DNA of 46,734 bases from UBA6215 sp964484255 (GTDB lineage: Bacteria > Omnitrophota > Gorgyraeia > Pluralincolimonadales > Pluralincolimonadaceae), in NCBI GenBank assembly GCA_964484255.1, contig CAZAEH010000010.1:1-46734 (forward strand), read 5' to 3'. Below, one piece after another: positions 17,200 through 25,686 of this stretch; position 1 is the stretch's first letter, and each line of letters starts with the position of its first letter. The translations under genes and the position numbers were made by a program. The notes below the pieces were generated by a model. That model ran no database searches. It was not told the DNA's origin and saw nothing but the letters and a program-made list of their open reading frames with translations.

Positions 17200-17796
17200 T
17201 TACTTGAACCTGACGGATTTAACAAAATGCCTGAAAGCCTTGGAATATTTATCGAAATCTTCCTGTTTATTCCTGTAGCTTAATACGTATACCTTAAAAC
17301 CCTTCAAGAGGACTATCTGTTTTTCGGTCACCTTTATCTTTTTATTCCCTACCGTGTATATCCTGTCGAAAGTATCAAAATTGAAGGTTGACTCTATAGC
17401 CTTTCCCGCGGGAAGCTTGATCGCGGCCCTCGAACCTGGTATTTCTGAAGCGCGATGTATCTTTATATTATCCGATATCACGGCATCAGCTATGCCCGAA
17501 AGGTCTTTTGTTGAGATCCCTACAGAAGAGATGTCCCTGACGACAATGCTCATAAAAGGCTTAAAACTGGCCGACTTATCCTTTGACGGCTCACCAAAAA
17601 AAACCTCCGCATAACTTTCCTTAGTCCCTCTCGATTCACCATGGAGCCAACCTTTTAAATATTCGACTCGCAATCCTAGCATAGGATCCTTCGTCGCGTA
17701 TTTATCATATTTAAAACCACCGGAACAACCTGATAAGAGGCCTATCATAACAGCTCCCGAGACTACCGCCAAAAACAAGCGTCTCTTAGATACCAT
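17200..17796 (-). CDS. Lipoprotein of unknown function, PsbP/DUF1795-like outline
   Basis: 198 residues with a signal peptide and lipobox 'LLSGC', so lipid-anchored. The mature part is a compact alpha/beta domain: 'DPMLGLRVEYLKGWLHGE', 'AEVFFGEPSKD', 'PFMSIVVRDIS', then a central helix and a final 'KGFKVYVLSYRNKQEDFDKY' hairpin-helix. This order resembles the PsbP/MOG1 fold seen in many small lipoproteins, but it is a shape comparison only. It starts 21 bases after the pilin-peptidase gene and shares its promoter, so the two are likely made together; the lipoprotein might be a partner or envelope receptor for that protein. Confidence 0.72.
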   Translation of the reverse strand: MVSKRRLFLAVVSGAVMIGLLSGCSGGFKYDKYATKDPMLGLRVEYLKGWLHGESRGTKESYAEVFFGEPSKDKSASFKPFMSIVVRDISSVGISTKDLSGIADAVISDNIKIHRASEIPGSRAAIKLPAGKAIESTFNFDTFDRIYTVGNKKIKVTEKQIVLLKGFKVYVLSYRNKQEDFDKYSKAFRHFVKSVRFK

Positions 17797-17817
17797 GTAT
17801 CCCCCTTCGCTATCGTA

Positions 17818-19050
17818 TCAAAATTCTATATAATTACCCTCTTCATCTTTTAGGCTTGAGTAACGGGAGCGAACTTCCTGTTTCATGGCGATCTCATTTC
17901 CAACCATGTCCAGCCAACCGTCAAGCTCTTCGTTCGTTTCCGTCCCTTTTAGCTCGCCCCAAACGAGTGTGGCGTTCTCAAATGCGTTATATTCCTGATC
18001 TATCGAATTATACGGATCTTGGGTTATATGTATATCTTCCGGAGATTGTCCGTGGTTGACTATCGCATCATTTATCCAGAAATCCGAATTATAATCATAA
18101 TCTGCATGAGTGGCTTCATGGGTAATTACCGCAGCTATCGCCTCATCGCTGTAAGCAGAGCCGAAAATATCCGTATCCTCTTTAAGCAGGTAGTTAACAT
18201 ATATTGTATTGCCATAAAGGGTTTCGCTGTCATTATTAAAGTAATCTAAATATGGCTGATCACTCAGTCCTGTCCACATTGCAAGAGGAAATAAAAAATC
18301 GAAATCTCCGTAAAGGCGGCTGAAGTCAAAATAAACTACGTTTATGTCGTTGTCATTTATTAGATTATAAAAATAATCGCCGTTTATGGTCCCGCTAAGT
18401 AATGCGACAACATCGCTCGGAACATCTACCGTATCCTCATAATCATGTTCTTCCGATCCGCCTCCGGTAGGATTGCTTTGGCTGGAATCCCCACTGCTTG
18501 GAGTTCCGGAATCGCCTCCAGGAGACCCTCCGCTAGGGCTGCCTCCGCCTGGACTGCCTCCGCCTGGACTGCCTCCGCCTGGACTGTTGCTGCCGGGGGG
18601 AGGCCCTCCCTCGCCACCGGAAGTATCACCGAGGGCAGGCTCATCCTGATTGATATTAGACGGGGAAATAGGCCCTGAATTATCCATAGCGATGACTACA
18701 TCGTCGCCTTCAAGATTCCCGGACTCTATGTCGTCACGTATCCTTTCGGCAAGCACGATGAAGTTATCGTTCGTTACCCCTACTACCTTATAATTAAACC
18801 ACCTTGGCTCTATATTCATGCCAAGGCGCTCGTTGACCTCCTGCGTATTCGCGGCTGCTACGTATTCTCCGGTATCCATCTTGTACATCTCTTCTGCTTT
18901 TGTTATATTGGAGACCGTAGCGACTGCTTCAACGTATTTAGACTTGTTTATGGCGTTCTTATAAAAAGCAAAAATAAGCCCGAAGAACACGGCGATGACC
19001 GTGAGCGCCAGAAGTATTTCTATGAATGTAACGCCTTTTTTTCTGCTCAT
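17818..19050 (-). CDS. Type IV pilin-like N-terminus fused to a HExxH metallopeptidase-like domain
   Basis: 410 residues in three parts. Residues 1-30 are a class III/pseudopilin signal: 'MSRKKGVTFIEILLALTVIA', with prepilin-peptidase cleavage expected after Gly6 and the conserved Glu at +5 (Glu11). Residues 30-125 look like a pilin helix and small globular part ('ITKAEEMYKMDTGEYVA'). Residues 140-200 are a low-complexity Gly/Ser/Pro linker with SPGGG repeats. Residues 205-410 hold 'AAVITHEATHADYDY', a zinc-metallopeptidase HExxH motif at 311-315, followed by 'SIDQEYNAFENATLVWGEL', in which Glu353 or Glu358 could be a third ligand. The fusion suggests a peptidase displayed on, or secreted by, a type IV pilus/type II secretion-like fibre. 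No pilus assembly genes lie in the window. Activity is inferred. Confidence 0.85.
   Translation of the reverse strand: MSRKKGVTFIEILLALTVIAVFFGLIFAFYKNAINKSKYVEAVATVSNITKAEEMYKMDTGEYVAAANTQEVNERLGMNIEPRWFNYKVVGVTNDNFIVLAERIRDDIESGNLEGDDVVIAMDNSGPISPSNINQDEPALGDTSGGEGGPPPGSNSPGGGSPGGGSPGGGSPSGGSPGGDSGTPSSGDSSQSNPTGGGSEEHDYEDTVDVPSDVVALLSGTINGDYFYNLINDNDINVVYFDFSRLYGDFDFLFPLAMWTGLSDQPYLDYFNNDSETLYGNTIYVNYLLKEDTDIFGSAYSDEAIAAVITHEATHADYDYNSDFWINDAIVNHGQSPEDIHITQDPYNSIDQEYNAFENATLVWGELKGTETNEELDGWLDMVGNEIAMKQEVRSRYSSLKDEEGNYIEF
18541..18585. repeat. 15-base tandem repeat (3 perfect copies) in the pilin-peptidase linker
   Basis: GCCTCCGCCTGGACT occurs three times head to tail, with degenerate copies on the left. 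Each unit encodes one GGGSP step of the linker on the minus strand. Being a multiple of three, copy changes would lengthen or shorten the linker without a frameshift. Confidence 0.9.
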
Positions 19051-19085
19051 ACCGCTTCCTCTGCCTTAACCTCTTTTCTTATATA

Positions 19086-19113
19086 ATTTTACCATAAGAA
19101 AACTTCTTTTCAA
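19086..19113 (-). promoter_or_regulatory. Promoter of the pilin-peptidase/lipoprotein pair
   Basis: Minus strand: TTGAAA (19108-19113), 16-base spacer, TAAAAT (19086-19091). It lies just past the stop codon of the TPR gene. The pair can thus be transcribed independently of the gltX unit. Confidence 0.55.
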
Positions 19114-19115
19114 CC

Positions 19116-19898
19116 CTAATTTCCTGAAGAAAGCGCATTCAAGGCAGCCTTGGCCTCTCTGTTGTTAGGGTCTACGGAAAGGGCCCTCTTCCAATTATTG
19201 CGCGCGGACGATATGTCCTTCCTGCTAAAATATGCAACACCCAGGTTATACAGGGCCTCCGTATTATCGGGTTCCCTTTCTATTACTTTGTTATATTCGT
19301 TTATCGCGCCGGGATAGTCTTTCTTTTCCAGTAAAAGGCCTGCCAGGTTAAAATGCGCTTCGGTCAAGCCGGGGTCCTTTTCTATGGCCCGGTTGAACAT
19401 CTCGATCGCCTTATCATTATCCCTGTCCGTCGCATATATTGCGCCGAGGTTATTGAGTATCTTCGCGTCAACGGCGCCCGACTCCAGTACAAAATTATAG
19501 TCTTCCCTGGTCTTGGAAATGTTGCCGGCCTTATGGTTAAGGACCGCGCTCAGGTAGTGGACTTCTGCGCTCTTGGAGAATGACTGCAGCAACAGGTCGG
19601 ACAGGGAAGCCGCTTCCGCATAATTTCCTTCCTTTACCTTGTCTTTGATGGCATTGCATATGCCTTCGTAATCGTATTTTGATATTGAACCGTCGTCTCC
19701 GAGTATCCTGTCTATACGGTCCCTCTTGACGTTTACCGTCCCGGAAGACCTTTGTATCTTTATCACGTCCTTGTTGCGGCCGACTATCTGCTCGTCCACA
19801 ATCCTGCCGTCTATATAATAGATCTTTTCCGCCCGGCATTCAGACAACACGGCAAAACACGACAGCAACATCAGGCACAACGATAACGTCTTTTTCAT
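19116..19898 (-). CDS. Exported TPR-repeat protein
   Basis: 260 residues from the ATG at 19898; this overlaps the gltX stop by four bases, the better of the possible starts. Signal peptide (MKKTLSLCLMLLSCFAVLSE) is followed by a small beta region 'EKIYYIDGRIVDEQIVGRN' of a type often seen ahead of periplasmic TPRs. At least four TPRs follow from about residue 95 to 255, including 'AKILNNLGAIYATDRDNDKA', 'TEAHFNLAGLLLEKKDYPGA' and 'TEALYNLGVAYFSRKDISSA'. TPR solenoids mediate protein-protein contacts; the partner is unknown. The gltX connection is probably only transcriptional. Confidence 0.87.
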   Translation of the reverse strand: MKKTLSLCLMLLSCFAVLSECRAEKIYYIDGRIVDEQIVGRNKDVIKIQRSSGTVNVKRDRIDRILGDDGSISKYDYEGICNAIKDKVKEGNYAEAASLSDLLLQSFSKSAEVHYLSAVLNHKAGNISKTREDYNFVLESGAVDAKILNNLGAIYATDRDNDKAIEMFNRAIEKDPGLTEAHFNLAGLLLEKKDYPGAINEYNKVIEREPDNTEALYNLGVAYFSRKDISSARNNWKRALSVDPNNREAKAALNALSSGN

Positions 19899-21205
19899 GG
19901 CTTTGCTTTCCCTATGGCCAGTCTCAACCGCTCTATGGTCTTCTCCTTGCCGACAAGTGCCACCGTCTCGAACAGGCTGGCCCCTACCTTGCAACCGGTA
20001 ACGGCAACTCTTATCGGATGGATAAGATCGGCGGCCTTGATACCCAATTCGGCAGCAAGGTCTCTTACGCAATTTTCCAGGCCCGGGACATCAAACGCGG
20101 GGAGGGATAAAAACCTTTCGACCACCGCTCCGAGTTTTTTTCCGGCACCTTCTTTTCCCAGAACAGAGACCACTGCGGCTTCGTCATATGTTACTTCGTC
20201 CGTGAAGAACGGCACGGCCGAATCGGAAAGCTCTTCAAGTGTCTTGGCCCTGGGGTGGAACAATTTTATGACATCCAGGAGCCTGTCCTTATCGGGATCT
20301 CCTTTTATAACACCTTTTTCTTTCAAGCCGGGCAGGACCATCCCCATAAGTTCTTCCGGACTTTTTGCCCTGATATATTCCCCGTTCATCCATATGAGCT
20401 TGTTTATATCAAATACCGCGCCGGTCTTGCCCACCCTCTCAAGCGAAAATTCCTTTATTATCTCCTTAATAGGCAGAATTTCCCTGTCTCCCGAGGGAGC
20501 CCAGCCCAGAAGCGATATATAATTAACGAGGGCGTCCGGGAGAAATCCCATATGCCTGTAATCCGATATCGACGTAGCGCCGTGGCGCTTAGACATCCGG
20601 GACCGGTCAGTGCCCAGTATTAGCGGTATATGCGCGAATTTCGGCGGCTCAATGCCCAGGGCCTTATATACTGCCAGTTGTTTCGGCGTATTGGAAATAT
20701 GGTCGTCGCCCCTTATAACATGCGTTATCTTCATGTCGTTGTCATCGATAACGCAGGCAAAATTATAAGCCGGAAAACCGTCGGACTTTATAAGCACAAG
20801 GTCTTTCTGGAGGTTCATGTCGAACGATACCTTGCCGTGCACGATGTCATCCATTACCATAGTCTCTTTCGGCATCGACAATATCACGGCCTTTTGTCCT
20901 CCGAGCGTGCCTTCGGCCTCGTAGGCCTTGCCTTCCTTCAATAATCTGTCGGCATAATCGCGGTATACATCGATCCTCTTGGTCTGGTAATACGGCCCCT
21001 CGTCCCAATCCATCCCGAGCCATTTCATCGAGCTGATTATTTCCTGGAGAAATTCGTCTTTCGAGCGCTCTTTGTCGGTATCTTCGATCCTGAATACAAA
21101 AATACCGCCCTCATGCCTGGCGAACAACCAGTTAAATAAAGCGGTCCGCGCACTTCCTATATGCAAAAATCCCGTCGGAGACGGGGCAAATCTCACTTTG
21201 ACCAT
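19895..21205 (-). CDS. gltX: Glutamate--tRNA ligase (compact form)
   Basis: 436 residues. Class I signatures are intact: 'RFAPSPTGFLHIGSARTALF' carries the HIGH-type motif and 'DRSRMSKRHGA' (about 201-210) the KMSKS-type loop. 'FRIEDTDKERS' and 'VIRGDDHISNT' are also characteristic. Between about residues 95 and 108 the usual segment of some 35-40 residues, which includes the Cys-containing insert of many GltX proteins, is missing. The chain goes straight from 'GKAYEAEGTLG' to 'MVMDDIVHGKVSFD'. The reading frame is continuous there. It charges tRNA-Glu (one such gene is in this window). Only one base separates it from the oxidoreductase gamma gene. Confidence 0.96.
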   Translation of the reverse strand: MVKVRFAPSPTGFLHIGSARTALFNWLFARHEGGIFVFRIEDTDKERSKDEFLQEIISSMKWLGMDWDEGPYYQTKRIDVYRDYADRLLKEGKAYEAEGTLGGQKAVILSMPKETMVMDDIVHGKVSFDMNLQKDLVLIKSDGFPAYNFACVIDDNDMKITHVIRGDDHISNTPKQLAVYKALGIEPPKFAHIPLILGTDRSRMSKRHGATSISDYRHMGFLPDALVNYISLLGWAPSGDREILPIKEIIKEFSLERVGKTGAVFDINKLIWMNGEYIRAKSPEELMGMVLPGLKEKGVIKGDPDKDRLLDVIKLFHPRAKTLEELSDSAVPFFTDEVTYDEAAVVSVLGKEGAGKKLGAVVERFLSLPAFDVPGLENCVRDLAAELGIKAADLIHPIRVAVTGCKVGASLFETVALVGKEKTIERLRLAIGKAKP

Positions 21206-21206
21206 T

Positions 21207-21749
21207 TCACTGCCTCGCTACGAGACGCGCGCCTTCTTTCAGCGCCTCTTCATTTATGGGTATAAGGTCCTGCTTGTCAGGCGATATGACGTCCTTCAGG
21301 GCATCGATAAGGGCCCTCATGGATACTATCTTGAGCTTAGCGTTAAGGGCCCCAAGGACTATCATGTTAGCGCAGCGCGTATTGCCCATATCCGTAGCCA
21401 TCTCCGTGGCAGGGATCTTGAGAACATCTATATCGTTACGGGAAGGGCTTCTGTCTATCAGCGTGGCATTCATCACGAGGGTCCCGGAGGGTGTAATTGT
21501 GTCTTCATACCTATCCATGGAAGGCCTGTTCATGACAACACAGGCGGTAGGGTTCGATATGACCGGGGACGGGACCATTTCATCCGAGATCACTACCATG
21601 GAATGGGCCGTCCCTCCCCGTACTTCTGCGCCGTATGAAGGCATCCAGGTAACCTTAAGGCCCTCTTTCATGGCGGCCCAGGCAAGCACCTTGCCCATGA
21701 CCATTATTCCCTGTCCGCCGAAACCGGCAAATATTATCTCTTCCTTCAT
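21207..21749 (-). CDS. 2-oxoacid:ferredoxin oxidoreductase, gamma subunit
   Basis: 180 residues, the usual length for a separate gamma subunit. 'IIFAGFGGQGIMVMGKVLAW' and 'MPSYGAEVRGGTAHSMVVIS' are hallmark segments, and 'CVVMNRPSMDRY' is also typical. The subunit supports the alpha2-beta2 core of the enzyme, which converts a 2-oxoacid plus CoA to acyl-CoA, CO2 and reduced ferredoxin, or the reverse. It follows the beta gene after one base. Whether the substrate is 2-oxoglutarate or a branched-chain 2-oxoacid cannot be decided from this subunit. Confidence 0.93.
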   Translation of the reverse strand: MKEEIIFAGFGGQGIMVMGKVLAWAAMKEGLKVTWMPSYGAEVRGGTAHSMVVISDEMVPSPVISNPTACVVMNRPSMDRYEDTITPSGTLVMNATLIDRSPSRNDIDVLKIPATEMATDMGNTRCANMIVLGALNAKLKIVSMRALIDALKDVISPDKQDLIPINEEALKEGARLVARQ

Positions 21750-21750
21750 G

Positions 21751-22485
21751 CTATATATCCTTTATCACTCCCAGCGGGAAATGTTTTGTCAATTCGTCGT
21801 CTATACGCCTGTAGGCGTCCTTCGGGGAAAGGCCCCAATATGTCGGGCATGGGGATAAGATCTCAACCAGCGAGAACCCCTTTCCTTCCATCTGGTTCTT
21901 TAAGGCTTTCTTCATCGCGGCCTTGGCCTTTAAAACATTGGCCGGGTTACTGACCGTGACCCTTTCAATATATTTGACGCCCGGAAGCTGCGCCAACAGT
22001 TCCGACATCTTTATGGGATAGCCGTCCCTGACCGGATCGCGGCCCTTTATGGAAGTCGACGTCTTCTGCCCTATAAGGGTAGTAGGGGCCATCTGCCCGT
22101 TGGTCATCCCGTAGACGCCGTTGTTAATGAAGAATACGGTTATGTTCTCGCCTCTATTGGCCGTGTGTATTATCTCGGAGGTGCCTATGGCGGCAAGGTC
22201 TCCGTCCCCCTGGTAACTAAAGACTATTTTATCCGGATGCGTACGTTTTATCCCGGTGGCCACGCAAGGCGTCCTGCCGTGGGGAGCTTCCGAACAATCG
22301 AAATCCCAATATTCGTAAGCTATTACCGCACACCCTACCGGGCAAACGGCTATAACATCTTCACGTATGCCAAGTTCATCTATTACTTCGCATAAAAGCC
22401 TGTGAACGATGCTGTGTCCGCACCCGGAACAATAATGCGTCGGGACGTTCTTCAATGACACGGGGCGCTCGAATATCTTTTTCAT
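21751..22485 (-). CDS. 2-oxoacid:ferredoxin oxidoreductase, beta subunit (TPP-binding)
   Basis: 244 residues. 'HYCSGCGHSIVHRLL' provides cysteines of the catalytic iron-sulfur/TPP region, and 'FSYQGDGDLAAIG' followed by 'FFINNGVYGMTNGQ' is the thiamine pyrophosphate motif (GDGD...N). The usual 'MAPTTLIGQKT' segment follows. It overlaps the alpha gene by four bases. The order ferredoxin-alpha-beta-gamma is that of kor/vor operons. It is cytoplasmic and anaerobic in character, oxygen-sensitive in known relatives. Confidence 0.94.
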   Translation of the reverse strand: MKKIFERPVSLKNVPTHYCSGCGHSIVHRLLCEVIDELGIREDVIAVCPVGCAVIAYEYWDFDCSEAPHGRTPCVATGIKRTHPDKIVFSYQGDGDLAAIGTSEIIHTANRGENITVFFINNGVYGMTNGQMAPTTLIGQKTSTSIKGRDPVRDGYPIKMSELLAQLPGVKYIERVTVSNPANVLKAKAAMKKALKNQMEGKGFSLVEILSPCPTYWGLSPKDAYRRIDDELTKHFPLGVIKDI

Positions 22486-23573
22486 GCGTAGACCCTCTTC
22501 TTTGACTTGGGCTTGAGTATGTCCCTTATGATCTCAACTATAGTCTCCTCAGTAGGCACCCCTCCGCCTGCCCTCCCGTGGAAATGTATGGGCCTCTGTC
22601 CGAGAATGGATAATCTGACGTCCTCGACCATCTGCCCGGCGCTCATTTCCACCACCAGGAATGCCTTGGTCTTCCTGGCCAATTTCTGGAGCTGCGTCTC
22701 CGGGAAAGGCCATAGCGTTATAGGCCTGAACATACCGACGTGCAAATGCTCGTGCCGGGCCTTAGAAATGGCGGAACGGACTATCCTGCTGGTAGTCCCA
22801 TAAGCGACTATGACAAGATCGGAATCTTCCGTATAGAGGGACTCAAAACGGGGTTCTTTTGATTTTATCTTGCCGTATTTTATCTGCAAGATACGATTGA
22901 GCTCCTCAAGCTCGCCTTCCCCGAGTAAAAGCGACTTGACCACATTCGGCTTCCTGCCTTTGCATCCGGTCAAAGCCCAGGGCTTTTGCGGGTTAAGCCC
23001 TGTTCCTTTCCCGTGCAAGTGGCGCCTTACAGTCTCGACAGGCTCCATCATCTGGCCGAGTATGCCGTCGCCCAATATCATCACGGGAGTCCTGTACTCA
23101 TCGGCAAGGTCGAAAGCAAGATGAGTCAGGTCCCAGGCTTCTTCAACCGTTGATGGAGCAAGGACTATTGTCCTGTAATCCCCATGGCCTCCGCCGCGCG
23201 TCGCCTGGAAATAATCGGCCTGGGACGGAGCTATGTTACCGAGACCGGGGCCGCCGCGCATCATGTTAACAATGACCGCGGGTAACTGGCATGCTGCCAT
23301 GTAGGATATTCCTTCCTGCTTAAGGCTTATGCCTGGGCTGGAGCTTGATGTCATGGCCCTGGCTCCGGCAGCGGCCGCCCCAAAGACAAGGTTTATTGCG
23401 GCAAGTTCGGATTCGGCCTGGATAAAAGTCCCTCCGGCTTCCTGCATCCTGAAGGACATATAATGCGTAAGCTCGTTCTGGGGGGTTATGGGATATCCCG
23501 CATAAAAAGTGCAGCCTGCATGCACCGCGGCCTCTCCTATCACCTCGTTACCGCACATCATGATCTTTGCCAT
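22482..23573 (-). CDS. vorB: 2-oxoacid:ferredoxin oxidoreductase, alpha subunit (VorB/KorA type)
   Basis: 363 residues from the ATG at 23573, whose A overlaps the ferredoxin stop (TAATG). Typical segments are 'FYAGYPITPQNELTHYMS', 'FIQAESELAAINLVFGAAAA', 'TSSSSPGISLKQEGISY' and 'GGHGDYRTIVLAPSTVEEA'. These most resemble proteins annotated as VorB, the 3-methyl-2-oxobutanoate:ferredoxin oxidoreductase subunit, but KorA is close in sequence and cannot be excluded. It works with the adjacent delta, beta and gamma subunits. Confidence 0.9.
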   Translation of the reverse strand: MAKIMMCGNEVIGEAAVHAGCTFYAGYPITPQNELTHYMSFRMQEAGGTFIQAESELAAINLVFGAAAAGARAMTSSSSPGISLKQEGISYMAACQLPAVIVNMMRGGPGLGNIAPSQADYFQATRGGGHGDYRTIVLAPSTVEEAWDLTHLAFDLADEYRTPVMILGDGILGQMMEPVETVRRHLHGKGTGLNPQKPWALTGCKGRKPNVVKSLLLGEGELEELNRILQIKYGKIKSKEPRFESLYTEDSDLVIVAYGTTSRIVRSAISKARHEHLHVGMFRPITLWPFPETQLQKLARKTKAFLVVEMSAGQMVEDVRLSILGQRPIHFHGRAGGGVPTEETIVEIIRDILKPKSKKRVYA

Positions 23574-23785
23574 TATTTGAACACCTCTATACACACCTCA
23601 GGGCACATTATGGCGCACATTTTACACCCCTTGCACTTGTCCGGGTCTTCATGGCCGATGAACTTAGCCGGATGTACGCCTCGAACATTAAGCGTTTCGT
23701 CTATGATTATAAGCTTCTCGGGACAATTTATGGAGCATAACCCGCAGCCCTTGCATGCGTCCCTGTCAATGGTTATCCTGGACAT
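23573..23785 (-). CDS. 2-oxoacid:ferredoxin oxidoreductase, delta subunit (2[4Fe-4S] ferredoxin)
   Basis: 70 residues with two CxxCxxCxxxCP clusters: 'CKGCGLCSINCPE' and 'CKGCKMCAIMCPE'. This is the bacterial 2[4Fe-4S] ferredoxin fold that passes electrons from the TPP site to soluble ferredoxin. It overlaps both the dxs stop upstream and the alpha-subunit start downstream by one base each, so all are translationally coupled. Confidence 0.94.
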   Translation of the reverse strand: MSRITIDRDACKGCGLCSINCPEKLIIIDETLNVRGVHPAKFIGHEDPDKCKGCKMCAIMCPEVCIEVFK

Positions 23786-25686
23786 CAGACCTTGACCGCC
23801 TTCCCTTTAGAAAACATCTTCTTTATCTCCGAGGCTATCCCCTGCGCATCAAGCCCGTAGATCTTGAATAATTCGTCTTTCTTCCCGTGTTCTATGAATT
23901 TCGAAGGTAATCCTATCATCTTTACGGAAATATCCCCGGCCTTTTCCCTGTCAAAAAATTCGAGGACTGCGCTGCCGAAACCGCCTTCAAGCACGCCTTC
24001 TTCAAGGGTAACGAATTTCTTTGTCTTTGCCGCAAGGCTCCTTAGGAGGTCTTCGTCCAACGGCTTGATGAATCTCACATTGACCAGCGAAGTCTTTATC
24101 CCCTCGCTGAACAAAAGGCCCGCGGCGGCGCATGCAGGCCAAACCATAGAACCGACGGCCAATATGGCAACATCCCCCTCCTTGGACATGATCTCCGACT
24201 TGCCGAGAGAAACCGGGGCATTTGTCTCAAGAACAGGAGGCGCCGTAACCTTGCCCCTTGGATATCTTATGGCAACGGGCCCGGAACACTTATTTACTGC
24301 GAAATCGAGCATGTCTTTCAGCTCGGCCTGGTCCTTCGGGGCCATGAGGACCATGTTCGGCATATGGCGCAGGTATGCTGCGTCAAAAAGCCCGTGATGG
24401 GTCGCTCCGTCCTCGCCTACAATACCGGACCTGTCCAAACAGAAAACCACGTGCAGGCCCTGAAGGCAGACGTCGTGGATTATCTGGTCATACGAACGCT
24501 GCATAAAAGTCGAATATATCGCTACGACCGGCACAAGCCCGCCTTTCGCCAACCCCGCGGCAAACGTGACCGCATGCTGCTCGGCCATACCTACGTTGAA
24601 GAAGCGGTTAGGATATGCCTTTTGGAAAGCATCAAGCCCCGTGCCTTCCGGCATAGCTGCCGTTACGGCGGCTATCTTCTGGTTAGAGGCAGCCAATTCT
24701 ATTATAGTCTCGGAAAATGTCCCGGTAAATGATTTTGCCCCCCCGGTCTTTGAGCCGCGAACCTCCCCGGTCTCAATATCAAAAGGCGCCGTGCCGTGGA
24801 ATTTCTCAGGATGTTTTTCGGCAAGCTGGTAGCCCTTGCCTTTCTTCGTAAGGGCGTGTATGAGTATCGGCCCGTCAAGGCGGATCGCCTTATCTATGGT
24901 AGTTATCAGCTCTTCAAGGTTGTTACCGTCAATAGGTCCTATGTACCTGAGCCCAAGTTCCTCAAAAAGCATCCCGGGTATCAGAAGGCCCTTCATACTC
25001 TCTTCAAGCTTTTTCGCTGCCCTGTAAACCCTGAAACCGTACCATGGCACTCTCTTGATGAGCCCTTCCATGTCCTTGTGTATCTTGTTATATGTCGGAT
25101 TTATCAATATCTTGTTAAGATACTTGGAAAAAGCGCCTACGGATGGGGCTATAGACATTTCGTTATCATTCAGGATGATGAGCATATTGGTCTTGCTGTG
25201 CCCGGCATCGTTGAGGGCCTCAAGAGCCATGCCGCCGACCAGGGAACCGTCGCCTATGACCGCCACTACCTTATAGGACTCGCCTGTTATATCCCTCGCT
25301 TTTGCCATCCCGAGAGCGGACGATATCGACGTGGAACCATGCCCTACGGTAAATGTATCGTATTCGCTTTCGGAAGCATTAGGAAAACCGCTAAGCCCTC
25401 CCAATTGGCGTATGGTCCCGAACCTCTCGCGCCTGCCGGTCAATATCTTATGCGCATATGCCTGGTGACCGACATCCCAAAGTATCTTGTCATAAGGGGT
25501 ATTAAGGCAATAATGGAGCGCTACGATTATTTCTACCGCGCCCAGGCTTGGCGCAAGATGGCCGCCGGTCTTGGATATGGTATTTACGATGAAATCGCGT
25601 ATCTCGCCTACAAGAATCTCGCGCTCATCCCTCGATAATATCCTAAGGTCCTGCGGGGAATTTATGGAATCAAGTATTTTATACAT
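23785..25686 (-). CDS. dxs: 1-deoxy-D-xylulose-5-phosphate synthase
   Basis: 633 residues, normal length. The TPP site is in 'AVIGDGSLVGGMALEALNDA' with the downstream 'ILNDNEMSIAPSVGA'. 'DVGHQAYAHKILTGR' and 'VGHGSTSISSALGMA' are family signatures, and the transketolase Glu lies in 'NVGMAEQHAVTFAAGLA'. It condenses pyruvate with glyceraldehyde 3-phosphate to enter the MEP isoprenoid pathway. It starts one base into the ispA stop, so precursor synthesis and prenyl-chain extension are co-expressed. Confidence 0.97.
   Translation of the reverse strand: MYKILDSINSPQDLRILSRDEREILVGEIRDFIVNTISKTGGHLAPSLGAVEIIVALHYCLNTPYDKILWDVGHQAYAHKILTGRRERFGTIRQLGGLSGFPNASESEYDTFTVGHGSTSISSALGMAKARDITGESYKVVAVIGDGSLVGGMALEALNDAGHSKTNMLIILNDNEMSIAPSVGAFSKYLNKILINPTYNKIHKDMEGLIKRVPWYGFRVYRAAKKLEESMKGLLIPGMLFEELGLRYIGPIDGNNLEELITTIDKAIRLDGPILIHALTKKGKGYQLAEKHPEKFHGTAPFDIETGEVRGSKTGGAKSFTGTFSETIIELAASNQKIAAVTAAMPEGTGLDAFQKAYPNRFFNVGMAEQHAVTFAAGLAKGGLVPVVAIYSTFMQRSYDQIIHDVCLQGLHVVFCLDRSGIVGEDGATHHGLFDAAYLRHMPNMVLMAPKDQAELKDMLDFAVNKCSGPVAIRYPRGKVTAPPVLETNAPVSLGKSEIMSKEGDVAILAVGSMVWPACAAAGLLFSEGIKTSLVNVRFIKPLDEDLLRSLAAKTKKFVTLEEGVLEGGFGSAVLEFFDREKAGDISVKMIGLPSKFIEHGKKDELFKIYGLDAQGIASEIKKMFSKGKAVKV

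Noticed and set aside
18541..18585. CRISPR-like or intergenic repeat array
   Set aside because: Units are head to tail without spacers and encode an in-frame GGGSP linker.
20900..20935. Possible frameshift or deletion in gltX
   Set aside because: The frame stays open across the gap and both flanks match the family in one frame, so it reads as a natural in-frame deletion; listed as a finding instead.
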